In this document: in pieces, positions 56,649 through 64,000 of the stretch | How positions within the stretch are numbered: the first letter of the stretch is position 1 | Layout of the letters: every line of letters starts with the position of its first letter | NCBI RefSeq assembly: GCF_029207565.1 | Contig: NZ_JANCMW010000002.1 | Coordinates: 496,001 to 560,000, forward strand | Direction: 5' to 3' | Length of the DNA: 64,000 nt | Source of the DNA: Marinobacter iranensis | Lineage (GTDB): Bacteria > Pseudomonadota > Gammaproteobacteria > Pseudomonadales > Oleiphilaceae | The notes under the pieces: generated by a model | Told to the model about the DNA's origin: nothing | What the model saw: only the letters and a program-made list of their open reading frames with translations | The model's database searches: none | Translations under genes and position numbers: made by a program

Positions 56649-58067
56649 ATGGCTTCCATTCCCGCACTTGCACCCGCCGAATCCACTCTCCCGGAATTCA
56701 TCTGGGACGAAGCGCTGATCCGCCGCTACGACCTCAGCGGCCCGCGCTACACCTCCTACCCGACCGCAGTGGAATTCAACCAGAACTACCCGGTGGAAGA
56801 CATGGTAAAAGCAGCCGCCCGCAGCAAAGCCAGCAGCCGGCCACTGTCGCTCTACACCCACCTGCCGTTCTGCGCGCACCTCTGCTACTACTGCGCCTGC
56901 AACAAAGTCATCACCAAGAAACGCGACAAAGCCATGCCCTATGTGGAACGGGTGCTGAAGGAAGCTGCGATCCAGTCCCGCCTGTTCGGCGCGGACAGAC
57001 CAGTGAAACAGCTCCACTGGGGTGGCGGCACACCCACCTTCCTGCCAAAGGACGTCATGGAACACTTGATGGCCGGTTACGCCGAGCTGTTCAATCTCCA
57101 GACCGGTGACGATCGGGATTACAGCGTGGAGATAGACCCGCGTGAAGTGGCCCACGACACCCTGCAAACACTCTGGGATCTTGGCTTCAACCGCATCAGC
57201 CTCGGTGTACAGGATGTGAATCCCAAGGTGCAGAAAGCGGTTAACCGCATCCAGCCCCGTGACATGACCGAAGCCGTGCTGAACGAAGCCCGCCACATCG
57301 GCTTTCGCTCCATCAACCTGGACCTGATCTACGGCCTGCCGCATCAGACACCTGAGAGCTTCGCCGAAACACTGGAGACGGTGATCGAGATGTCCCCCGA
57401 TCGCCTGTCCGTGTTCAGTTACGCCCACCTGCCGGAACGATTCTACCCCCAAACGCGGATTGTCGCGGACACGTTGCCTACACCTCAGCAGAAGCTGACC
57501 ATCCTGCACAACACCATCAACCGGTTGCTGGAGGCAGGCTACGAATACATCGGCATGGACCATTTCGCGAAGCCGGACGACAGTCTTGCAGTGGCCCAGC
57601 GGGAAGGCCGCCTGCACCGGAACTTCCAGGGTTACACCACCCATTCTGATTGCGATCTAGTGTCACTGGGCGTGTCCGCCATCGGCCAGGCCAACGATGC
57701 GTACTTTCAGAACAACCATGATCTGCCAGCCTGGGAAGCCTCCATTGATGCCGGCCAACTCGCCATCACCAAGGGCGTAAACCTGACCCAGGACGACCGC
57801 ATTCGCCGCTGGGTCATCGGCCAGTTGATTTGCCAGTTCCGGCTGGATCGCCAGCTGTTCACAGAGGTATGGCAGGAAGATTTGGACCGTTACTTTACCG
57901 ATGAACTGTACCGCCTGAAGCCCATGATTCAGGATGAACTGATCGCGGATGACGGTAACGTACTCCAGGTTCAGCCTGCCGGCCGGCTGCTGATTCGGGC
58001 CATCTGTCAGATCTTTGATCTTTACCGGAAGGAGGGCGCCAGCAAGCGGTTCTCCCGAATCATCTGA
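56649..58067 (+). CDS. hemN: Oxygen-independent coproporphyrinogen III oxidase
   Basis: A 472-residue radical-SAM enzyme that decarboxylates coproporphyrinogen III to protoporphyrinogen IX without O2. The 4Fe-4S motif is FCAHLCYYCACNK, with HWGGGTPTFL for SAM binding and YGLPHQTPESF downstream. Length and HemN-specific C-terminal region (GRLLIRAICQIFDLY) support HemN rather than HemW. The start was chosen from the Anr box position; ATG 56616 remains possible. Confidence 0.94.
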   Translation: MASIPALAPAESTLPEFIWDEALIRRYDLSGPRYTSYPTAVEFNQNYPVEDMVKAAARSKASSRPLSLYTHLPFCAHLCYYCACNKVITKKRDKAMPYVERVLKEAAIQSRLFGADRPVKQLHWGGGTPTFLPKDVMEHLMAGYAELFNLQTGDDRDYSVEIDPREVAHDTLQTLWDLGFNRISLGVQDVNPKVQKAVNRIQPRDMTEAVLNEARHIGFRSINLDLIYGLPHQTPESFAETLETVIEMSPDRLSVFSYAHLPERFYPQTRIVADTLPTPQQKLTILHNTINRLLEAGYEYIGMDHFAKPDDSLAVAQREGRLHRNFQGYTTHSDCDLVSLGVSAIGQANDAYFQNNHDLPAWEASIDAGQLAITKGVNLTQDDRIRRWVIGQLICQFRLDRQLFTEVWQEDLDRYFTDELYRLKPMIQDELIADDGNVLQVQPAGRLLIRAICQIFDLYRKEGASKRFSRII

Positions 58068-58096
58068 GCCGGTCTGTAAATAAGCAACCTGCGTTG

Positions 58097-58210
58097 CATG
58101 CTAATATTTCGTCCTCTAATAACTGGACTCCGGATGGGTTGTTGCGTATTGTCTTTCGCTCTCTCATCTGGCCTTCCATGGCTCTGGTTCAGAGGACGAA
58201 AAATAGCATG
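58097..58210. repeat. Large imperfect palindrome
   Basis: CATGCTA-ATATTTCGTCCTCT at 58097-58117 pairs with 58191-58210 on the other strand with one gap and one mismatch. The 73-nt interior contains CCTTCCATGGC. Overall layout resembles the variable-arm hairpins, but the core consensus is not clearly present, so I keep it apart. The rest of the 351-bp gap shows only promoter-like sequence for the symporter gene. Confidence 0.5.
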
Positions 58211-58418
58211 ACATCTAAAGATCTTTGTGGGCTTTTGCCTCACCTCAGCTTCCCTTAGCAACCTCAAATTCGTGCAGAGGCTTCCGTTTCAAGCGTGCCT
58301 GAACGGCCACGCTGCCGCCTGAGCGCGATATTTTTCCGACTCCCGCTTCCTAATGGCCGAATTTCCGACGATTCGGACCAATGGCGGCTGTTTGTTGTAT
58401 TGAAAAAGAGGTTATGAT

Positions 58419-60095
58419 TTGAACGACACTGGCTTTACCGAATTTTCAACAATCACTGTATTGTTACTACTGGCCGCCTTTTACGGCGGTACCTATTTGC
58501 TTACGCTACTGATCCGGAAAGACAAGGAAGACACGTCTGGCTTTATGGTTGCAGGGCACCATGTCGGTTTTGGTATGGGCGCAGCCAGCATGACCGCGAC
58601 CTGGATCTGGGCGGCTTCTTTCTATGCAGCTGCCACCTCCGGCTATACCTACGGCGTGTCCGGGCCAATTCATTACGGCCTCTGGGGTGCTCTGATGATT
58701 CTGTTCATCTACCCGTTTGGCCGTCGGTTCCGCAAACTGGCACCCAATGGCCACACCCTGGGCGAGCTGATTCACGCACGGCACGGCGCCTCCAGTCAGT
58801 TGATTCTGGCGGGGTCCAATATCCTGGGCAGTGTGATCAGCCTGATGGTGAACTTCACGGCCGCCGGTGCCCTGGTCTCGGTGCTTTCGCCTTTGTCGTT
58901 TGAAACGGGTGTGATTGTCGCCGGTGTCGGTGTGCTGGCTTATACCCTGACGTCTGGTTTCCGGGCATCGGTGTTTACCGACTTTGCCCAATTGGTGGCG
59001 TTGATGGCCGTTGCCATCATTATCATTCCGGCCGTGCTGTTTTCTGCCGGTGGTACGGAAGTAATGGTCGACGGCCTGAGCCTTATGACGAATGAACAGG
59101 CGAGCCTGTTCTCGGTGGACGCCATCATGAATCAGGGCGCGCCTTTCTTTGTAGCGGTTCTGGCTTATGCCATCGGCAACCAGACCATTTCCCAACGGCT
59201 GTTTGCGGTTCGCGAAAAGCACATTAAATCGACGTTCGTAACAGCCACCATCGGTTATGGCGCCATAGTAATCGGCCTTGGCATGATTGGCCTGATGGCC
59301 TTGTCCGTGGGGATGGAACCGATTGATGGCAACATGAACAACCTGATCCCTCAGATGGTTTCTACTTATCTGTCGCCCGTCTTCGTGGCCCTGTTCTTCA
59401 TTCTGGTCATTGGCTCCCTGTCTTCCACAGCCGACTCGGACCTGTCTGCACTGTCGACCATCATGATGGCGGATGTGTATGGCAAGAACATCGCCAAGAA
59501 TAACCCCAACCCCAAAGTGATGATGTTGGTCGGGCGTATTACCATGATTGTCGCCACGGTGGCCGGGCTGGTGTTCGCCAGTTTCTCGCTCGATATTCTG
59601 GTGATGCTGGTGTTCGTGGGCGCGCTCTGGGGGGCCATTGTGTTCCCGGTAATCGTCAGTTGTTACTGGGATCGGGTCACCAACGCGGCCTTTACCTGGT
59701 CTGTGGTGGTGGCCATGGCACTGTTCTGCATCGCGCGCTTCGAGTTGCTGGAAATGACCGGATTCACCGTGCTGGCGTTTGAAGCATTGGCGTCTATTGG
59801 TGGAGCGGTGGTCATAGGCATGATGGTGTTTGGCTTCCTTGGCCGGACAGCCGGGCTTGTGGCCGGGGCGCTCACTCTTGTTGTCATGCTGATTTTCGCC
59901 ACCGGCTTCCTGCGGGATTACATGGTGCTGGTGGCGTCTCTGACAGCCTATGGCGCCAGTGCGGTGGTCTGTACCGCCATGACGCTGACCAGCAATGAGC
60001 GTTTTGATTTCGACCTGATCAAGAAGCGGGTCGGTGACTACGATGACGCGGGTATTGAAGACGATGCCACAATGATTCCGGAGGGTGCAAAATGA
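58419..60095 (+). CDS. Sodium:solute symporter family protein (TTG start)
   Basis: A 558-residue secondary transporter of the SSS family with ~14 spans. ATATWIWAASFYAAATSGY near residue 57 and SLSSTADSDLSALSTIMMAD near residue 330 are signature regions; the latter holds the conserved Na2-site Ser pair. The frame begins at TTG 58419, about 9 nt after AGAGG, and no ATG fits better. Substrate is unknown; urea or organic cation/acid types are close. It overlaps a tiny downstream gene by 4 bp. Confidence 0.88.
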   Translation: MNDTGFTEFSTITVLLLLAAFYGGTYLLTLLIRKDKEDTSGFMVAGHHVGFGMGAASMTATWIWAASFYAAATSGYTYGVSGPIHYGLWGALMILFIYPFGRRFRKLAPNGHTLGELIHARHGASSQLILAGSNILGSVISLMVNFTAAGALVSVLSPLSFETGVIVAGVGVLAYTLTSGFRASVFTDFAQLVALMAVAIIIIPAVLFSAGGTEVMVDGLSLMTNEQASLFSVDAIMNQGAPFFVAVLAYAIGNQTISQRLFAVREKHIKSTFVTATIGYGAIVIGLGMIGLMALSVGMEPIDGNMNNLIPQMVSTYLSPVFVALFFILVIGSLSSTADSDLSALSTIMMADVYGKNIAKNNPNPKVMMLVGRITMIVATVAGLVFASFSLDILVMLVFVGALWGAIVFPVIVSCYWDRVTNAAFTWSVVVAMALFCIARFELLEMTGFTVLAFEALASIGGAVVIGMMVFGFLGRTAGLVAGALTLVVMLIFATGFLRDYMVLVASLTAYGASAVVCTAMTLTSNERFDFDLIKKRVGDYDDAGIEDDATMIPEGAK

Positions 60096-60226
60096 CAAAC
60101 GAACTGGTTTATGGAACCTACATACTGATCTGGCCGGCAATCACGTTTGTTGTGCTGGGTGTCATCTGCTGGGCCGTAGCCCGTGACGTTCGCAGAGCCC
60201 GGAAATCGGATGAGGATCTCATCTGA
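60092..60226 (+). CDS. Small transporter-associated membrane protein
   Basis: A 44-residue protein (MTNELVYGTYILIWPAITFV then VLGVICWAVARDVRRARKSD and EDLI) with one span and a basic cytosolic end. ATG overlaps the symporter stop as ATGA. Tiny partners of this form follow several SSS transporters and are annotated as putative small subunits. A terminator follows directly, so this is the last gene of the unit. Confidence 0.8.
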   Translation: MTNELVYGTYILIWPAITFVVLGVICWAVARDVRRARKSDEDLI

Positions 60227-60258
60227 CCGGGCTATCTGAGTAATAATGCCTGAACCCT

Positions 60259-60287
60259 GAAAGCCCGGCACCTGTTGCCGGGCTTTC
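60259..60287. terminator. Strong bidirectional terminator
   Basis: GAAAGCCCGGCA pairs perfectly with TGCCGGGCTTTC around a 5-nt loop. It lies between the convergent symporter unit and the chemoreceptor remnant. Confidence 0.85.
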
Positions 60288-60300
60288 TTATGGAAGCTGT

Positions 60301-60680
60301 TCAGGCGGGCACCTTGAACTCATTGGCCAGTTTGTGGCTCGCGATGATGGAGCGGCTGGCGCTGTCCGTGATGTCCTTGAAGCCATTGATGATGTCTTCA
60401 ATTTTGGTTGTGGACTCGTGGGTTTGCCGTGCCAGGGTTCGCACTTCATCGGCGACCACCGCAAAGCCACGGCCATGCTCACCGGCCCGGGCGGCTTCGA
60501 TGGCCGTATTGAGGGCGAGCAGGTTGGTCTGGTCCGCCACCTGGCGGATCACATCCACAACATCGCTGATGGTGCTGCCGCGGCGCTCCAACTCCAGTTC
60601 CCAGGCTGATTGCCTGGCAGCGCCGGTACCACCAGCGTCAAGAGCTTGCCCCGCATGGAGAGGTTTTTGATCAGCTTCAT
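60301..60680 (-). pseudogene. Decayed methyl-accepting chemotaxis protein
   Basis: From ATG 60680 the minus strand reads [20 protein letters not shown], a normal chemoreceptor start. About 25 codons later the frame shifts into the signalling tip: [20 protein letters not shown], then [20 protein letters not shown]. The end (LANEFKVPA) resembles a normal chemoreceptor C terminus but comes only ~45 residues after the tip. The sensor, HAMP and much of both helices are therefore missing. Ends kept, middle lost; not functional. Confidence 0.8.
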
Positions 60681-60903
60681 TGTCGAGTCTCACGTTTAAA
60701 ACTTGTGGCCATTTTCCGGATGCCACGCGCGCGTAGCTATTCACGTGAGGAGGTAGTCATGGGGGTAGTTTTCGGCTGCTAAGTCTTTGTAAACTATTGT
60801 TAAGTATATGATATGAGTATGTGAAAATGGAGCTAAGTAATCCCGCCTAGAGTACGTCCAAAGAGGTATGCAGCAACACTTCGGCCGCTAGGATGAGTCC
60901 AGT

Positions 60904-60917
60904 CTGACAATGATCAA
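60904..60917 (+). promoter_or_regulatory. Anr/FNR box before ubiU
   Basis: CTGAC-AATG-ATCAA matches YTGAY-N4-ATCAA, 8 of 10 strict positions. It lies 60 bp before the start of ubiU, right for activation. In E. coli, ubiUV expression depends on Fnr. Confidence 0.6.
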
Positions 60918-60977
60918 TGTGTCTTCGGTAGCCTGCCGTTAGGCTATCTGCTGTTTGTTCTAGCGGAGATAGTAGCT

Positions 60978-61973
60978 ATGGAACTCGTATGCCCGGCCGG
61001 CAGCCTGCCAGCTATGAAAACTGCCGTGGATAATGGTGCTGATGCGGTTTACTTCGGCTTCCGTGACAGCACCAACGCCCGCCAGTTTTCGGGGCTGAAC
61101 TTCAACGACAAACGCGCCGCAGAAGGTATTGAGTACGCCCACCTGCGTGGCAGCCGAGTGTTCTGCGCCATCAATACCTACCCACAACCGGATGGCTGGG
61201 AACAGTGGAAAGGGGCAGTAGATCGCGCGGCTGGTCTGGGTGTGGATGCCATTATCCTGGCTGATATGGGCCTGCTGGATTACGCCGCCAACCGTTATCC
61301 CGACACGCCCCGACACCTGTCGGTTCAGGGCTCTGCCACCAGTTACGAGGCACTGGCTTTCTACAAAGACATCTTCGACATTCGGCGTGCCGTGTTACCC
61401 CGGGTGCTATCGCTGGACCAGGTGCGTGGTGTGGCAAAACACAGCCCGGTTGAACTGGAGGTGTTTGCCTTTGGTAGCCTGTGCATCATGGCGGAAGGCC
61501 GCTGCTATCTTTCTTCCTATCTCACGGACGAATCCCCCAATACCCGTGGTGCCTGCTCTCCCGCCAAGGCTGTGCGCTGGCAGGAAACCCCGCAGGGCCT
61601 TGAGTCGCGACTGAATGAGGTGCTGATCGACCGCTATGGCGAAGGTGAATCCGCCGGCTACCCAACCCTGTGCAAGGGACGCTTCGAGGTGGAGGGCCAT
61701 GTGTACCACGCCATTGAAGAGCCGGTCAGCCTGAATACGCTGGACCTGCTCCCGGAACTGCAGGCGCTGGGCATCAGCGCGGTGAAAATCGAAGGCCGCC
61801 AACGCAGCCCCGCCTACATTGCCGATGTGGCCAGAACCTGGCGCCAGGCACTGGATCACCTGGCCGCTGGGCCGGAGGCCTTCACCGTCGATCCGGCCTG
61901 GAAAAATACCTTGTCGGGCCTGTCCGAGGGTGGGCTGACCACCCTGGGCGCTTACCATCGCAAGTGGAAATAA
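60978..61973 (+). CDS. ubiU: UbiU, O2-independent ubiquinone hydroxylation factor
   Basis: A 331-residue U32-family Fe-S protein that works with UbiV to hydroxylate the ubiquinone ring without O2. It opens MELVCPAGSLPAMKTAVDNG ADAVYFG (broken here for length). Cluster cysteines appear as GSLCIMAEGRCYLSSY, TRGACSPAK and PTLCKGRFE. KIEGRQRSPAYIADV near the end is typical. An Anr/FNR box lies upstream. ubiV follows after 13 bp. No ubiT gene is in the window. Confidence 0.94.
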   Translation: MELVCPAGSLPAMKTAVDNGADAVYFGFRDSTNARQFSGLNFNDKRAAEGIEYAHLRGSRVFCAINTYPQPDGWEQWKGAVDRAAGLGVDAIILADMGLLDYAANRYPDTPRHLSVQGSATSYEALAFYKDIFDIRRAVLPRVLSLDQVRGVAKHSPVELEVFAFGSLCIMAEGRCYLSSYLTDESPNTRGACSPAKAVRWQETPQGLESRLNEVLIDRYGEGESAGYPTLCKGRFEVEGHVYHAIEEPVSLNTLDLLPELQALGISAVKIEGRQRSPAYIADVARTWRQALDHLAAGPEAFTVDPAWKNTLSGLSEGGLTTLGAYHRKWK

Positions 61974-61986
61974 GGTTCTTCCGATC

Positions 61987-62889
61987 ATGATGAAGCTATC
62001 CCTGGGCCCGATTCTGTGGTTCTGGTCCAAACAAACGGTTTTCGATTTCTATGGCAAAGCGGCCGAGTGGCCGGTGGATACCATCTATCTGGGTGAAGCC
62101 GTGTGCGCCCGCCGGCGGGAACTGAAGCCGGATGACTGGCTGGATCTGGCCCGTGACCTGAAAGCCTGCGGTAAAGAGGTGGTGCTCTCGACCCAGGCCC
62201 TGATTGAATCGGAAGCGGACCTGCGCCGCCTGTGGCGGATCTGTGATCAGAACGAATTCATGGTGGAGGCCAACGACCAGAGTGCCTTGCAGGTGGCTAT
62301 CTCCAATGACGTTCCGTTTATTACCGGCCCTTCCATGAACGTCTACAATGTTGCCACATTGAAAGTGCTGGCAAAGCAGGGGCTCCAGGGCTGGAACCTG
62401 CCCGTGGAGCTGGGCAGGGAGGCGCTTGGTCAGTTGATTGACGGCCTGAAGCAGGAGGGGGTGGAGCTGCCCTCGGAAGTCTTTTCCTGGGGTTTCCTGC
62501 CCCTCGCCTGGTCATCGCGCTGCTTTACGGCACGCCATTACAACCTGCCAAAAGACAACTGTGAGTTTCGCTGCCTGCAGCACCCGGACGGTATGGAGTT
62601 GCGTTCCCGTGAATCCCGGGAGCTGTTCCGCCTGAACGGTATTTCCACCCTGTCCGGTTCCCGCTATGACCTTATGCGGGAACTGCCGGATATGGAAAGG
62701 ATGGGGGTGTCCACCGTTCGCCTGAGCCCGGAGCTCCAGGGTATGGATGAAGTGGTCAGGCGATATGATCAGGTGCGCCGGGGTGAAACGCCGGATTCAG
62801 ATCCGCTGCAGTTGGTGGAGGCACCACCGTGCAATGGCTACTGGTACGGTAAGCCAGGGATGGATCAGGTTGCGGAATCTGTTGGCTGA
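61987..62889 (+). CDS. ubiV: UbiV, partner of UbiU
   Basis: A 300-residue U32-family protein that forms the heterodimer with UbiU. The likely cluster cysteines are in GEAVCARRREL near residue 33 and in SSRCFTARHYNLPKDNCEFR then C near residues 180-200. Two ATGs (61987, 61990) are equally good. Together with ubiU it makes up a compact anaerobic ubiquinone unit. Confidence 0.93.
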   Translation: MMKLSLGPILWFWSKQTVFDFYGKAAEWPVDTIYLGEAVCARRRELKPDDWLDLARDLKACGKEVVLSTQALIESEADLRRLWRICDQNEFMVEANDQSALQVAISNDVPFITGPSMNVYNVATLKVLAKQGLQGWNLPVELGREALGQLIDGLKQEGVELPSEVFSWGFLPLAWSSRCFTARHYNLPKDNCEFRCLQHPDGMELRSRESRELFRLNGISTLSGSRYDLMRELPDMERMGVSTVRLSPELQGMDEVVRRYDQVRRGETPDSDPLQLVEAPPCNGYWYGKPGMDQVAESVG

Positions 62890-62944
62890 CTGGTTCTGAT
62901 GCCCGGTTGAAAAGGACGAACTGCACCCCCAAGACAGGTGAACA

Positions 62945-64000
62945 TTGGGTTTAAAGTCGCAAGGAGGGCATATCCTTCAGCTTTTGGTGTGGGTGGCAGT
63001 TGCCGTTGTCGGTACTGCCGTGGTCTGGATAGGCAGCGGCCTGCTGGAAGCTGCCAGTGAACGGCTGTCCCTGTACTATCGGCTGCCGGAGATTGTACAG
63101 GGTGCCATTGTCGTTGCGGTTGGTTCGAGCTTTCCGGAGTTGGCTACCGTCGTTGTCTCCACCCTTGTTCATGGCGAGTTCGAACTGGGTGTGGCGGCAA
63201 TAGTTGGCTCTGCCCTGTTCAACATCATGGTAATTCCTGCCCTCAGTGGTCTTGTGGCGAGGGAGCAACTGGCCACCAATCGCGACCTTGTCTACAAGGA
63301 AGCCCAGTTCTACATGATCGCTGTGGCAACCCTGTTGCTGACCTTCTCGTTCGCGGTCATCTATAACCCGGTTGAATCCACCGGTGGCGAGCTTCAGGGG
63401 CAACTGACTCGAGGCTTCGCGTTTTTGCCCCTGGTGCTCTATGTGATTTACGTGTTTGTGCAGTACCAGGAAACCATGGACTACGAGTCCGATGCCGACG
63501 TCTCCCACATCCGGCCAGGACGCGAGTGGGGAAAGCTGGCTGCCGGTTTGGCATTGATCCTGGTGGGGGTTGAAGGCCTGGTGCGGGCCGCGGTCAATTT
63601 TGGTGATATTCTGGGCACGCCCAGCTTCCTTTGGGGTATCACCATTGTTGCTGCCGGCACGTCGGTTCCGGATGCCTTTGTCTCTGTGCGTGCCGCCCGC
63701 AACGGCAAGGCCATTACCAGCATCGCGAACGTGCTTGGCAGTAACATCTTCGATTTGCTCTGCTGCATTCCGATCGGGGTTCTGATCGCAGGCACGGCCG
63801 TCATCAACTACTCGGTGGCCGCGCCGATGATGGCAATCCTCACCCTCGCAACGGTGATCCTGTTCCTGATGATGCGTACGCACATGATCGTAAGTCGCGC
63901 GGAGTCCTGGAGCCTGCTGGTGATCTATGGAGCGTTTGTGGCGTGGATCACCATGGAGTCCTTTAATGTCACGAATCTGCTGGTCAATTTCCCGCCCGGC
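62945..64000 (+). CDS. Na/Ca antiporter (CaCA family), partial
   Basis: An inner-membrane cation exchanger running off the right edge. The two alpha repeats are visible: VVAVGSSFPELATVV with GSALFNIMVIP, then AAGTSVPDAFVSVRAA with NVLGSNIFDLLCCIP; the Glu and Asp in these motifs bind the ions. About 350 residues are seen. No ATG is available; TTG 62945 opens the frame, while GTG 62987 or 62993 after the AAGGAGG at 62961 are alternatives. The start is uncertain. Confidence 0.87.
   Translation, partial: MGLKSQGGHILQLLVWVAVAVVGTAVVWIGSGLLEAASERLSLYYRLPEIVQGAIVVAVGSSFPELATVVVSTLVHGEFELGVAAIVGSALFNIMVIPALSGLVAREQLATNRDLVYKEAQFYMIAVATLLLTFSFAVIYNPVESTGGELQGQLTRGFAFLPLVLYVIYVFVQYQETMDYESDADVSHIRPGREWGKLAAGLALILVGVEGLVRAAVNFGDILGTPSFLWGITIVAAGTSVPDAFVSVRAARNGKAITSIANVLGSNIFDLLCCIPIGVLIAGTAVINYSVAAPMMAILTLATVILFLMMRTHMIVSRAESWSLLVIYGAFVAWITMESFNVTNLLVNFPPG

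Noticed and set aside
58506..60140. Long open frame of 544 codons on the minus strand
   Set aside because: It is the antisense of the sodium:solute symporter gene, with a low-complexity His/Gln-rich translation and no family likeness.
62951..63883. Open minus-strand frame of 310 codons at the right edge
   Set aside because: It is antisense to the Na/Ca exchanger, whose alpha-repeat motifs are clear on the plus strand.

Overview
The window looks like chromosome from a marine gammaproteobacterium, most probably Marinobacter or a close relative. The grounds are the fabA-fabB pair, sufB-sufC, paired narK genes, oxygen-independent hemN, ubiU-ubiV, ectoine hydroxylase, a bacterial voltage-gated cation channel and Pseudomonas-type regulatory sites. 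This is inferred from gene content and similarity by eye; no search was run. No rRNA, tRNA, CRISPR array, transposase or integrase was seen.

Layout. 1-3.7 kb: the end of sufC, then sufB behind a strong IscR-type operator, then a U32-family gene that has lost its middle, then a lone AraC DNA-binding domain. 3.7-8.8 kb: fabB/fabA, NnrS, a SirB-like membrane protein, an ion channel and an EVE protein. 8.8-16 kb: two nitrate/nitrite transporters behind an Anr/FNR box, a YIP1 membrane protein, a hemolysin III/PAQR protein behind a FabR-like operator, WrbA, a Crp/Fnr regulator and an auxin-efflux-type carrier. 16-34.5 kb: a metal-response island. It holds a CDF transporter with its CadR-type regulator, a PhoPQ-like two-component system, a cupredoxin, two multicopper oxidases, CopB, an APC permease, a Cu(I) P-type ATPase, cytochrome c, DUF411 and several small Met-, His- or Cys-rich exported proteins. 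It ends with a periplasmic thiol system in which DsbD is split into two genes. 34.7-43.5 kb: ectD, a fatty-acid beta-oxidation pair fused by overlap to a second ftsH, a flavin reductase, a DUF2845 protein and ferredoxin-NADP reductase. 43.7-54.7 kb: a tandem HAD protein, then a glucose-type uptake locus with a periplasmic binding/PDC protein, two-component system, LamB-like porin and ABC transporter. 54.8-64 kb: FeS photolyase, hemN, a sodium:solute symporter with a tiny partner, a decayed chemoreceptor, ubiU-ubiV and the start of a Na/Ca exchanger.

How it works together. Anr/FNR-like boxes before narK, hemN and ubiU point to one oxygen-responsive programme: nitrate uptake, anaerobic heme synthesis and O2-independent ubiquinone synthesis. 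The copper island covers sensing, cytosolic export, periplasmic Cu(I) oxidation and disulfide repair. Two MerR-type promoters with 19-bp spacers lie inside it.

The most unusual non-coding feature is a family of four large intergenic hairpins (two between sufC and sufB, one upstream of sufB, one before hemN). They share a conserved core of 52-53 nt, but each has its own unrelated, nearly perfect outer arms. Other items to follow up are the split DsbD, the tandem HAD protein with His in place of the second catalytic Asp, a Ca-channel-like selectivity filter, and several genes that have kept their ends but lost their middle.
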